Shown here: piece by piece, positions 1 through 9,988 of the stretch
Layout: each line of letters begins with the position of its first letter
Position numbering within the stretch: the stretch's first letter is position 1
Assembly: GCF_947250645.1 (NCBI RefSeq)
Contig: NZ_OX366334.1
Location: 434,001 to 498,000, forward strand
Source: Wolbachia endosymbiont (group B) of Eucosma cana
GTDB lineage: Bacteria > Pseudomonadota > Alphaproteobacteria > Rickettsiales > Anaplasmataceae
Length of the DNA: 64,000 bases
Direction of reading: 5' to 3'
Notes under the pieces: generated by a model
Told to the model about the DNA's origin: nothing
The model's database searches: none
What the model saw: only the letters and a program-made list of their open reading frames with translations
Translations under genes and position numbers: made by a program

Positions 1-3000
1 GTTAATTTTTCCTGTTCATTTAATTGAGGCTTATCTTTGTATAATTCTTTCTTTAGCTCTTCAATGGCTTCACGATCATCATAATCATAAAGTTCCTCCA
101 AAACATCCAAAGCTTGCTTAAGGTAATGCTTTCTTTCCAAAGAATCTTCTTGACAAGCTTTACCTAGTTCCACCTTTGTAATAGCAACTTGAACATCATC
201 AATATCGTGATTTCTGTAAATATCTAAGGCTTGTTCAAGGTATTTCTTTTGTTTGTTATGGATATTTAAATGACTATAAGCTCTACCTAGGTTTAATTTT
301 GTAACAGCAACTTGAAAAGGATCAATCTTTTCAGCATGACATTTATCAAAAATGTCCAAAGCCTGTTTAAGGTGCTCCTTTTGTTCTTCATACTGCTCTA
401 AATTCCCATAAGCCCTACCTAACCCTGCTTTCATAATAGCAACCCGGAAATCATCACGGACACGAAGCTCTTCTAAAGAACTTAAAACCTGTTCAAGGTA
501 TTCCTTTTGCTTCTGATACTCACCTAAATTTTCACAGGCTTCGCTTAGTTCTACTTTTACATCAATCACTTGAAGGAAGCTAAATGAATTATACCCTTCT
601 AAAAGTTCGTAATCAAGGCAATAACGTACTCTTAAAAAGATAGGATATTTCCAGAAAATGAAATATTTCAGGGATTCGCTAGGAATATTCGGGTAGTGTT
701 TCTCAAAAACACCCAGAGCCTGCTCAAGGTATTTCTTTTGCTTCCGATACTCACCTAAATTTCCATAAGCTTTACCTAGTTCTACTTTTACAGTAGCAAT
801 TTGCAAGTCATTTCGGTTATGATTCTTCTTAAAAACATCTAGGGACTGTTCAAGGTACTTCTTTTGTTCTTCATACTGCTTTAAATTCCCATAAGCCTTA
901 CCCAATTTTGCTTCTACAACAGCAACTTGCAAATCATTTTGGTCATGATTCTTCTTAAAAATACCTAAGGCCTGTTCAAGATACTCCTTTTGTTTTTTAT
1001 AATCGCCTAAACTTTCATAAGCTACACCTAATTCTGCTCTTGCAATAGCATCCTCAGGATCAATAGATAAAGCCTCATTAAGCAGTTCTTTCTTCTGTTC
1101 AAAAGCTCTGAATCGGCCATATACCTTAGCTCTCCATATTAATAAATTTTTGAAATAACTTTTTTCTATGCTTTTCTTATTTACACCATCCTTTGACCAA
1201 TGATAGATGTGTGAGCAGAATACCCTTAAATGTTCTACTAATAAGTGGTCTACGGTATAAATGTTTCGTGTGTTATCAGAAAAAGTTCTTTCTAGTAACT
1301 TAAAAGTTTGTTTCAAAACTTCCTCTTCTCCTTTTTTTTCTTTTAATTCTACCTTTATCACTTCTTGTACTAATCCATGAATTCGTGATACAACATCATC
1401 TACATTAATCATTGAATACTGGCAAAGCAAGTCAATGGCTTTTTGTGTGAGCTTTTTTTGATCTTCTGTTAATGTTAAAAAGAAGATTTCTAAAGGCAAG
1501 TTGTTAGGAGCAAGGTAAGCCATAATGTTTAAAATCTCTAATGCTTTCTTTCCATGGTTCCCATTTTGCTTTATGTTTTTAAGCGTAATTTTCAAAGTTG
1601 CAAATACTGTTCCAATGCGCTTCTCATTTCTATCTTCCTCAGAATCAAGCAACTCTGTTCTTTTATATTCCTTTATGTAATCTTCAATCGAAAGACTTTC
1701 CCCACTTCTATTGCTTGAGGTTATGCACCATACAGCTTCCTGCAGTGCTAGTGGAAAACATTGTAAAACTTCTGCTAAGTTTTTAACTTCATTGTCCTGC
1801 AATCTATTATCTATACCCAGAGTCCCTTTTATAAATTGCATAGCTTCTGGTAAAGAAAAATCATTCAATATTTTTACCTGTATTTCCACCCCTTCTTCTG
1901 TTTTCCACTTTCTACTACAAGAAGTAATCAAGACATAAGGCTTCCTATTGTCAGGAGATAAGTTGGATGGCAAAAACTCTTTTATATCCTCATAACTCTT
2001 AGCATCGTCAAAGATAAACAAACTTTTCACACTCTTAAAGTAATTGTACGCATCAATAATAATATCTTCAATATCTTTTTCTTCTCCATTAGCATCTATC
2101 GTTGGAATTCTTAATTTTTTTTTAGCTAATTCTTGAAACGATTCTTTTAAAGTCTCTTGTGTTCCAGCATTCACCCATATAACATTATTATCATAATCTT
2201 TGCTATAAGAATAGGCATACTTTCTCGCTAATTCACTTTTGCCTACTCCCCCTAGACCAGCAATAGAAACCATTTGCGGTATTGCTACTTGTCTATCTTC
2301 TAATGCATCATGTAGCGTTTCCAATACACTAGTCCTTCCAGTGAACGATCGTACTGGATAAATCATACCGAACCAAATAGATCCCTGTGTTTGTTGATTG
2401 CTCTTTTCTTCAACAATAGAATGAACTTCCTTCAGAATTTTATTATTACTTTCTACTATTTTTTCTACTCCGTCTATTTTACCATTTGCCTTTTTTACCT
2501 CTTTTTCTATTATACTTAGAGTACTAATTTGTTGTTCAGTTTCCATAAAAAATTCTTTTACTTTCTCATTAGAAAGAAAACGCCCTTCTTTCTCCTTCAT
2601 CCAATTTAGTACTTCTATTTGAAACTTGTTATAAGCATCTCTACTTATGCTGCCAATATAATTAAACTTTTCACTAAACTCTCTACTAATTTTAGCTTCA
2701 AGAATTTTGCCAAGCTCAATTTCATTGGGCTGATTTACCGCGAATACCAACTTTTCAAAAAAACTTTCTATTTCTGCTTCAGTAACGTGATCATCTGGTA
2801 ATTCAAACTTCGTGTGCAACTGTCCTTCTTTACATGTTTGAAAATTTGCTATATGAAATTTATATTTCTCTTTATCAAAATCTATATTTTTATTCTTAAG
2901 TTCTGCTTTGAGTTTGCTTTTAAAATCCTCTAAATTACCTGGTAATTTGTGACTATCATCAAAAAACGTAGGACTGAAATAATATGTATTCGTTTCTCCG

Positions 3001-3641
3001 TCGTCTTTTTCTATTAATACATATCCTGCTAACTTATTAATATTATCTTTTATGATGCCTGCTTTGCTTGGTTCTCTTTTTATGATAACAATATTATTAT
3101 TAGCATTTTTTATTGCATTTACAATTGCCTCAGAAAACTCTCGTGGGTTAGTCACCCGGGGACTATCATCCGGTTTGAATCCCTTTCCAAATGTGCTAGA
3201 TAACTTTAGGTTTATATCTTTCATTTTTATCTCAAATTCTTTTTGAGATAAATTACCTTTTGCTAATAGAACTTCCCTAAACTTCTGTGCTTTTTCAGAT
3301 AGATTATCATTGTCTATGAAACCTGTTTTGAATTTTTTATCTTTAACGTTAATTACTTCACTTGCTAGAGCAGTATGATACTCCTTAAAAAGACCATCCT
3401 TTAAGCCTATGTCCTTGTTACCAATAGCACACTCAATAAGCCTTTTTGCTAATCTATTAATATCTGAAGCATCTTTCAATGCTGCAATAGGAAATTTTTC
3501 TATTTTAAGTTTTAAACGTTTAGGATATTTGCTCTCAGATGACACGTCTAAAAGATCATCCTGAGCTGCTATTTGTTCAAAGCTGTCTTGTAAATCATTA
3601 CTCAGACCAGCATTTGTACAAATAATAAATACTTTGCCAGC
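1..3641 (-). pseudogene. NB-ARC ATPase / TPR protein, 3' part of a frameshifted giant gene (runs off the window)
   Basis: Translating the minus strand gives one frame open from 3641 to the window edge, at least 1210 codons. In order it reads: the continuation of a nuclease-like domain beginning KVFIICTNAGLSNDL, a region ending near 2600, a coiled coil (about 2560-2410), and an NB-ARC/STAND ATPase with P-loop GLGGVGKSELAR (about 2250) and a Walker-B-like LFIFDD (about 2010). From about 1130 to the edge come at least seven TPR-like repeats of the form LGKAYGNLxxYxxQKxYLEQAL. This frame has stops (TAG at 3642-3644) just upstream, while the OTU/ankyrin frame ends at 3602. The two overlap out of frame within a single predicted domain, so I infer one gene broken by a small indel near 3640. 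STAND proteins of this build act as nucleotide-dependent switches with a TPR sensor. The first ATG in this frame is at 3224, inside a domain, so independent translation looks unlikely. The 3' end is outside the window. Confidence 0.75.
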
Positions 3642-5713
3642 CTAAATTCACCATCTTGATCTTCTGTAAGTAAATCCCTTACTTCTATGCTCTTTTCATC
3701 TTGCTTATGCTTAGCTTGTAAAAAACGATATGCTGAACCTCCTCCTTTTCTTTTATACTCAAAAACTAAGTCATCAAACTTTTCTGCTGCATCCATTTCT
3801 GTAGCTAAACGGAAGGAATACCCTTTATCTAATCCACGTTTTAAGAATAACATGAGTAACTTTAACTGATAGATGCAACCATGCAAAGAGTTCTTCACCC
3901 CAGAAGCTGCGTACTTATTCGGCTTATCTAAAAAAGAAGTGCTTTGTCTTATATTTAAAGCACCAATATCTTCCTGATTGCTTTGAAAACGAACTCTTTT
4001 TTTGCTGCTAATATTCCCAAACTCCACATTCTGATGATTAGAACTAGTAGCAACGTTTGATTCTGCTTCCAAAACAACAGAACTCTCTCTATCGTCTTGA
4101 AAATGAATTCTCTTTCTACTAATATCCCGATTAACTTCCATAGACTGATGATCAGAACTAGAAGTTCTTAGCTTTTTCGAATTACTGTCTTCTAATTTAT
4201 TTTCTTCAGAATCAACTCTAGCCCTTTTTTGCTGAGATTGTTGTTGAGTTGATGACTGCGCTCCAACAGAAAGTTGCTGTGCTTTTAATGCCTGAACAAT
4301 ATCTTTTTTACCAAGGCGTTCAGCAATATCTAGTGGGGTTTCACTGTCATTATTTGCAGTGTTAGCATTTTTTACTTTGCTTAGAAGTAGCTGAACAATA
4401 CTTAAATCACCACCAGAAACTGCATAGTGTAAAGCTATATTACCTTTTGCATCTACAAAATCAACATTTACCCCTTCTTTTATAAGACGCTCTACCTCTT
4501 TTTGATTTCTTTGAGCTGCTGCAATTAATAACCCCCGATTATTAATACTCTTTCGTCTATCCTTGATCAATGCCTGTACATTAGAGTCTATATAACCTGT
4601 CTTTAATAACTGAACAATATCTTGCTTTTTAAGACTTTGAGCAATATCTAATGAAGTTTTTCTTTTGTTATTTTTGATATCAATTCTTGCTTTATTCCTT
4701 ATGAGTAGTTTAATAACTTGTAACTTCTCTTTACGAATAGCAATATGTAGAGGTGTATCACCATTTTTTGTATCTTGAAAATCAAAATTTAGCTTTGGTT
4801 CATTTTTAAAAAGCTCTTTGATCTTTTCCACCTTTTTTTCTTCTGAATCACTGCTCTTTATAGTATTAATTAGTTCTTCTTCAGGTGTAACTTCGTCATC
4901 ATAATCAGTAGAGTCAGGAGACTGGTTTATTTGGTGATGCTGAGCAGAATCAATGGGCTGATTATCTGGATTAGATTGACGGTTATCAGATAAAGATTGC
5001 TCACTTTCTTGCTGGACATTGCCTATAACTCTTGCTTTGTTCAGTATTGGTTCAAAATGATTTGCACCTCTATTTATGATATGAATTGTATCAACTTCCT
5101 TATAATCTACACTATCTACATCTACGGACTTAGAACCTTCACTATTTACGATCTGATCTAGCCACATCTCTTTTCCTTCTACAATATGCTTTTCTACAAT
5201 ATGTAATTTTACATTATATTCTTTACAAATCATTACTCCTTCAATCTCACTTCTACCCCATATTGGTGAATTTAAGCGCAACGCATTTACTGACTCGGAC
5301 TTTTGCTCAATATCACTGGCAGTATATCCAATACGTGGAATATACACATTAATTCCTTCATTTTCGTTTGTTAAAGCTCCTTTAAGCCATGACTGATCAT
5401 TTTCTAATTGACTTTGTGCGAATTTCTTACAAATCTCTCTCAAAGATTTCACAGTAAAATCCATCTCTGGCTTCAGCTGCTTAAGTCCTTGTGCAACTGA
5501 GTCAAAAAAACAATCTCCACTACCAACTGCTTCTCCTAACTTAAAGTCCTTTGGCAATTTTGGACCATCGTCTGAACGTTTGAAGCGTTCTATTGGAGGC
5601 TTTTGTTGCAAAGCTACTTGCTTTACATGCTGTATTTCCTCCAATAATTTAGAATTTTCCGAGCTAATACCTTCGTCTTTTAGATAATCTATTGAGTACT
5701 CTACCTTCAGCAT
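3602..5713 (-). CDS. OTU cysteine protease / ankyrin repeat protein with nuclease-like C-terminus (5' part of split gene)
   Basis: 703 residues from the ATG at 5711-5713, which has GGAGA seven bases upstream; a longer frame to 5794 lacks such a site. Residues about 60-250 form an OTU-like domain: GSGDCFFDS supplies the catalytic Asp/Cys and GANHFEPIL the His, as in OTU deubiquitinases. Residues about 280-480 contain ankyrin repeats in two blocks (GDTPLHIAIRKEKLQVIKLL and GNIALHYAVSGGDLSIVQLL). A polar low-complexity linker follows. The C-terminal 90 residues carry KFDDLVFEYKRK and RFLQAKHK, matching the D...E-x-K/Q-x-K core of PD-(D/E)XK-type nuclease domains. Translation ends at 3602 just where the nuclease-like region continues in another frame. 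OTU enzymes cleave ubiquitin chains, a eukaryotic substrate, so the likely site of action is the host cell; that is inference. Secretion signals were not seen. Type V CifB toxins share some of these modules, but no cifA neighbour is present. Confidence 0.85.
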   Translation of the reverse strand: MLKVEYSIDYLKDEGISSENSKLLEEIQHVKQVALQQKPPIERFKRSDDGPKLPKDFKLGEAVGSGDCFFDSVAQGLKQLKPEMDFTVKSLREICKKFAQSQLENDQSWLKGALTNENEGINVYIPRIGYTASDIEQKSESVNALRLNSPIWGRSEIEGVMICKEYNVKLHIVEKHIVEGKEMWLDQIVNSEGSKSVDVDSVDYKEVDTIHIINRGANHFEPILNKARVIGNVQQESEQSLSDNRQSNPDNQPIDSAQHHQINQSPDSTDYDDEVTPEEELINTIKSSDSEEKKVEKIKELFKNEPKLNFDFQDTKNGDTPLHIAIRKEKLQVIKLLIRNKARIDIKNNKRKTSLDIAQSLKKQDIVQLLKTGYIDSNVQALIKDRRKSINNRGLLIAAAQRNQKEVERLIKEGVNVDFVDAKGNIALHYAVSGGDLSIVQLLLSKVKNANTANNDSETPLDIAERLGKKDIVQALKAQQLSVGAQSSTQQQSQQKRARVDSEENKLEDSNSKKLRTSSSDHQSMEVNRDISRKRIHFQDDRESSVVLEAESNVATSSNHQNVEFGNISSKKRVRFQSNQEDIGALNIRQSTSFLDKPNKYAASGVKNSLHGCIYQLKLLMLFLKRGLDKGYSFRLATEMDAAEKFDDLVFEYKRKGGGSAYRFLQAKHKQDEKSIEVRDLLTEDQDGEFRLAKYLLFVQMLV

Positions 5714-6427
5714 AAAACCATCTCCTATGTTCAAATAAAAATGTAACATTGTACCAAGAGCAGCTTTATAGTAACAAAAAAACCGGCAATACAAATAATT
5801 TTTTATATTATAATACTTTATTTTCAGGCTGTTTTAATTTAAGTTTTTGAGCTAAGCCTATAGAAGAGCCTCATTTTATCTTTCCTTGAATTTCGTTTTG
5901 GCTGTAAATTACCTCAGTTTTTCTTTATGATCATCAAATGAATTACCATTAATCTAGCAATAGATATAACTAATAATTTAAGTATCATAACTATTTCCAG
6001 CGTTCAAAACCAAGTACGGTGAGAAGTGTTTTTCTTGGAATGCGTTGGTCTACCAAGTGATACGTTCGAACTTTTTATTATAGTGATTTTGCTATTCGCT
6101 GAAACTAGCTATATTAGCTGCTTTTTGCTAAATTTATATATGAACTAGTTTGCCTAACTTTGTTGCAACAATTTTGCGCTTTTATTTTTACAACGTTGCT
6201 TTTATTTAAATTGTTCTCACTAAGGTACGTACCTTTTTGCGATTTTAGGAAAAGTAAATAAGTGAATTTTACTTGATGCTAGAAAAGGGGATATTTTTAC
6301 TAAAAATTGTCTTTCAATCTACTTGCACAGAATAGTCTGATGTTTCTATCATTTGACTTCCAGCCTCAAAAAAATTTATATTAGAATAAGTTTTTGTTCC
6401 ATTGAAAGAAATAGGGGGTTATTTTTT
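5714..6427. other. Intergenic region between divergent genes
   Basis: About 700 bases separate the OTU gene start (minus) from the membrane-tail gene (plus). I see no convincing coding frame or RNA gene. One notable element is a 14-base perfect palindrome AAGGTACGTACCTT at 6222-6235. The region should hold both divergent promoters. Confidence 0.5.
6413..6418 (+). promoter_or_regulatory. Unusual ribosome binding site AGGGGG
   Basis: AGGGGG lies nine bases before the ATG at 6428 and is followed by TT. The same AGGGGGTT string precedes the genes starting at 34100 (minus) and 52538 (plus), which also encode membrane-anchored coiled-coil proteins. It supports 6428 as the original start. Confidence 0.55.
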
Positions 6428-7759
6428 ATGCCTGATTTAGATAATACATTTGTTGATGACATTACACCTGCGATTTATGAATATAAACGATAATCAGGTA
6501 AGAAATCTTATAAACAGTTTGTGTCTGCATGTAAGCTGTGTTTATCGAGATACTCTAAAGTAATAAATGATATTGAAAAGGAATATAATCATCTCAATAA
6601 TGAGATTAATAATGAGAAGGCTATAGATAGTATATTGAAAAGACTAGATCAGGTCACAACAGTGCTTAATCAATTTAATGAATATCAAATTCAGCATGCT
6701 AGCACATTATTCGTTCCTATTGCGGTGAAGTTAGAGGGAACAATAAAGTCAATGGAAGGTTATGGTAATGTATACGCTGAGGAACTGAAGCAACACAAAC
6801 TAGAATTAGAATTATTGAAGGGTATAATTGTCAACCAAGAAGTTGATATATTAATTCCTAAGATACAAGAATTAAATGATAGAGCAAAATTATTGCAAGA
6901 CAATATAAGAAATTCTGGGATACAAACTCCTAGCAAGAAAGTTAATACTACTCCAGTAGTAAAAAATGTTGCTTTACCTAATCAAGTAGGGATAGCAGAA
7001 GAAAGCTCGCCTTTAGACAGAAAAGTAAGACTACCAAATCCAAAAAAACGCACGATTTTTAAAAATGTTCAGCAAGTATTACAACCAAAAAATTCAGTTT
7101 CAGATGTCAGCAATGTGCATACAACTAAATATGTTGAGGAAAAACTTGTAGTAACCGTAGAAAATGGCGAGGATAACTTAGAAGTTAAAGGTAATCAACA
7201 AGGTCCACAGCCAGAAGTTCTACCTTCAGCATTCAATAGCAACTTTAATAATGTAGTTGTTACAGGTGAAAATGTTAAAACACCAACTTTAGAACAAAAA
7301 AACAGCATTCAGGACAATAACAAGCAGCTTACTAATTCAGATAACAAAGATGATACCCTACTATTGGCATCTGGTACTGAAAATCTTTATCTACCAGAAA
7401 GTGGTAACAGTAATTATCACAATTCACCAGCATTAATAACATCACCTCCAGTAATCAACGAAGAAACTGAACAAAATGATACTAAAACTAATAAAAGACA
7501 GCTTAATAACTCAGGTAATAGAAATACTACTATAACACAAAGTACGCAAAGGACTATTATAGCCATAACATTAGCAACGATTGCGATACCTGCTGCACTA
7601 ATTGCACATTTTGTTTTCCAAGCTAGTTTATTAACAACAGGAATAATAGCAGGTTATTGCCTGATAGCAGCTGTAGTTACATATTGTGCTAGTAAACCCT
7701 CAAGTGCACTTGAAAGCAGTGATGCAAAAGTTGTAGCTAATAAAGAGGTTATTGTTTAG
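6428..7759 (+). pseudogene. Coiled-coil protein with C-terminal membrane tail, interrupted by an in-frame stop
   Basis: From the ATG at 6428 the frame encodes 21 residues (MPDLDNTFVDDITPAIYEYK...), meets TAA at 6491-6493, then continues open to 7759; the next possible start in frame is GTG at 6521 (412 residues). The strong AGGGGG site precedes the ATG, while nothing comparable precedes the GTG. I therefore think CAA or a similar codon mutated to TAA. The body is a helical, Lys/Glu-rich region (to about residue 150), a polar Asn/Gln-rich middle, and two C-terminal membrane segments followed by a short tail. That tail aligns with the end of the J-domain/ankyrin protein at 40721-42940. The family is not recognised by function. 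The topology suggests membrane anchoring. Confidence 0.6.
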
Positions 7760-7778
7760 AGGCTTACGCTTAAATGAA

Positions 7779-7842
7779 ATGGAGTGGCAGAGAAATTAAG
7801 AAGAGACTCTTTTGAATTTGTTTATCTGACACGCCACTCCAT
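7779..7842. repeat. Inverted repeat, 10-bp arms
   Basis: ATGGAGTGGC at 7779-7788 is exactly complementary to GCCACTCCAT at 7833-7842, with a 44-base loop. It lies 20 bases after the stop of the preceding gene. It could be a terminator-like structure or a small mobile-repeat end. There is no T-run typical of a strong intrinsic terminator. Confidence 0.4.
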
Positions 7843-7897
7843 AAAAGTCACTTTTTACATTTGAAGCTTAATAAACAAGGTTTCAGACGTAAAAAGA

Positions 7898-7926
7898 TTG
7901 AATATTTGTGTAGAATAGTGTATAAT
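7898..7926 (+). promoter_or_regulatory. Near-consensus sigma-70 promoter of the Rpn gene
   Basis: TTGAAT at 7898-7903 and TATAAT at 7921-7926 are separated by 17 bases, the optimal spacing. The ATG of the nuclease gene follows at 7951. An upstream TTG-initiated frame would contain this promoter inside the coding region, which argues for the 7951 start. Confidence 0.65.
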
Positions 7927-7950
7927 TATCGATCTTTAGCTCTGAATATT

Positions 7951-8817
7951 ATGGCCATTTCTAAATTTCTTGATCCTCGCAATGATTTATGTTTCAAAAA
8001 AATCTTTGGAACGGAAAAAAATAAAAATATTCTTATCCACTTTTTGAACGACATCTTAGGATTTTCTGGAAGTAATGAAATAAAAGAAATTGAATTCTTA
8101 AGCACTATCATGGACCCTGAGATTGCCTCTGATAAACAAAGTATTGTTGATGTCCTTTGTAAAGATTCTATTGGTAATAGATTTGTCATCGAAATGCAGC
8201 TTGCTCGTGATAAAGGCTTTGAAAAACGTGCTCAACTATACGCTGCTAAGGCTTATTCAAGGCAATTAGATAAATCTGGAAATTACATTGATTTAAAGAA
8301 AGTCTTCTTTATTGCTATTTCTAATTGTAACTTACTCTCTGAAGAAGTTGATTATATTTCTACTCATAATATACGAGATATAAAAACCAATGGACACTAC
8401 TTAAAAGATCTGCAATTTATCTTTATTGAATTACCTAAATTTGCAAAAAATAAAGTAGAGCTGTTAGAAAGCACAATAGAAAGGTGGTGTTTCTTTTTTA
8501 AATACGCAGAAGAAACTACAGATGAAGATTTAAAGAAAATAGCAAAGGAATCGCCAATAATAAAGCTAGCATATGATGAATTAGATAGGTTTCGCTGGAA
8601 TGAAAAAGATTTAGTAGCTTATGAAGAGAGAATAATGGATCTACGTAAAGGAGAAGCCATCCTCGCTCAAAAACTTGATGACGCTAGAGAGGAAGGTAAA
8701 ATTGAAGGTAAAATTGAAGTAGCAAAAGCGATGCTAGCTAATAACGTTGATATTGATACTATTGTCAAGTTTACAGGTCTTTCCATAAGTGAGATTAAAG
8801 AACTACGGAAGGTTTAA
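7951..8817 (+). CDS. Rpn family PD-(D/E)XK nuclease / putative transposase
   Basis: 288 residues from ATG 7951. The opening SKFLDPRNDLCFKKIFG is the typical N-terminus of this family, which decides the start. The core has DVLCKD followed by NRFVIEMQLARDK, the D...ExQ arrangement of the PD-(D/E)XK nuclease fold. The C-terminus carries the usual short repeated IEGKIEGKIEVAKAML helix and a helix-turn-helix-like end (VDIDTIVKFTGLSISEIKEL). Rpn proteins promote recombination in E. coli and are multicopy in Wolbachia genomes. Their role in the symbiont is unknown. It stands alone with its own promoter, next to an IS481-like remnant. Confidence 0.85.
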   Translation: MAISKFLDPRNDLCFKKIFGTEKNKNILIHFLNDILGFSGSNEIKEIEFLSTIMDPEIASDKQSIVDVLCKDSIGNRFVIEMQLARDKGFEKRAQLYAAKAYSRQLDKSGNYIDLKKVFFIAISNCNLLSEEVDYISTHNIRDIKTNGHYLKDLQFIFIELPKFAKNKVELLESTIERWCFFFKYAEETTDEDLKKIAKESPIIKLAYDELDRFRWNEKDLVAYEERIMDLRKGEAILAQKLDDAREEGKIEGKIEVAKAMLANNVDIDTIVKFTGLSISEIKELRKV

Positions 8818-8843
8818 TAAATTTTGTACTAGACACAACCTAA

Positions 8844-9966
8844 TCTGACAGTAATGAATTAACTGACAGAAGAACTGAGGTAGTTAAAACTAATATCAGT
8901 CTCTTGTGTAATGTTACTAATATTTTTCTGAGAAGCAATGTGTTTGCTATCAAGAAAAGTCTGCATAGGTGTTTTGCCATAACAGTATTTACCTGAGTGA
9001 GGTCTGCTCTCATTGTAAGAACGCAACCAATGATCGACATCTATCTGAAGATCTTCTAAAGAATTGTAGATTTTCTTGCGAAAAATAATATTGTAACACT
9101 CATCTTGCATAGTTTTGTGGAATCTTTCACATATGCCATTAGTTTGTGGAGAATAAGCTTTGGTTCTAGAATGATCAATATTTTCTACTCCCAAATATAA
9201 CTGGTACGCATGATTCCCTGGTTTGCCACAATACTCTGTACCCCTATCAGTTAAAATGCGTAGCAATGGAACTTTCTGTTCATCAAAAAATGGTATATTG
9301 AGAAGATCTGCAGCTGTGATAGCAGTTTTCTCCGTATAAAGCTTAGCGAAAGCCACTCTAGAGTAGGTGTCAATAAAAGTTTGTTGATACCAATACCTTT
9401 GATATTACCTACATAATAGGTATCTTGACTACCTAAGTATCCAGGGTGTTGTGTCTCAATTTCGCCATTGGCCTCTTTATTGTTCCTTAGTTTTTTCTAA
9501 AGCAGCAACTTGCTCCTCTGTTAAAATTATACCGTCTTGGACCACCTTTGCTTCCAGCGCCTTCAACCTCTTTTTAAAATTTTCGAGTTTGCCATATTGA
9601 CCTTATGCCGCTAGCAGATATTAGAATTCCTTTTTTCTTTAATTCATTAGCTGCTCTTTCTTGTCCATATGCTGGAAACTCTACTAACTACTGCTTCTTC
9701 TGTATCCTTTGGTACTCTATTGGCAAGTAATGGTTTGCTTTTGTTTATCTCGTATAATGCTTTTTCCCCTCCTGTTTCATACAGCTCTTTGAAGCGGTAA
9801 AATGTATCCCTTCATTACTCTACACGCCTGTGATACATTTCCTAATTGCTTTGCAAGTTCTAGCAACCCCAACTTTGGTTTTAGTATTTTTTCTTGTGTT
9901 TTACTCATATCTGACACTCCTTTAAAATTTATTTATATTTTTATCTTACTTTGTTAATCTGTCAGA
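8844..9966 (-). mobile_element. IS481-like insertion sequence remnant
   Basis: The element is bounded by TCTGACAG (8844-8851) and the inverted CTGTCAGA (9959-9966), giving 1123 bp, a normal size for IS481-type elements. Internal minus-strand frames match an integrase-core transposase but carry several frameshifts and stops between 9357 and 9908. Short inverted ends starting TGACAG are usual for this group. I see no clear target duplication. Confidence 0.65.
8859..9908 (-). pseudogene. IS481-like transposase, degenerate
   Basis: The largest intact piece (9356-8859, 165 residues) holds the second half of a DDE integrase core: LTDRGTEYCGKP with the second Asp and TNGICERFHKTMQDE with the Glu. 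A C-terminal SYNESRPHSGKYCYGKTP segment is typical of IS481/IS3-like enzymes. The upstream part can be followed to a start at 9906-9908 (MSKTQEKILKPKLGLLELAK, a helix-turn-helix region) only by crossing several frames with stops around 9780, 9700, 9600 and 9480. The first catalytic Asp is not in an intact frame, so the enzyme should be inactive. Confidence 0.7.
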
Positions 9967-9988
9967 TCAAGTCTAAACTATTACAAAA

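Noticed and set aside
1598..3246. Several plus-strand open frames of 60-75 codons
   Set aside because: They are antisense to the long NB-ARC/TPR frame, lack ribosome sites and have skewed composition.
3602..7759. A cifA-cifB type operon
   Set aside because: The gene next to the OTU gene is divergent and not CifA-like, and the NB-ARC/TPR half is not the usual CifB layout.
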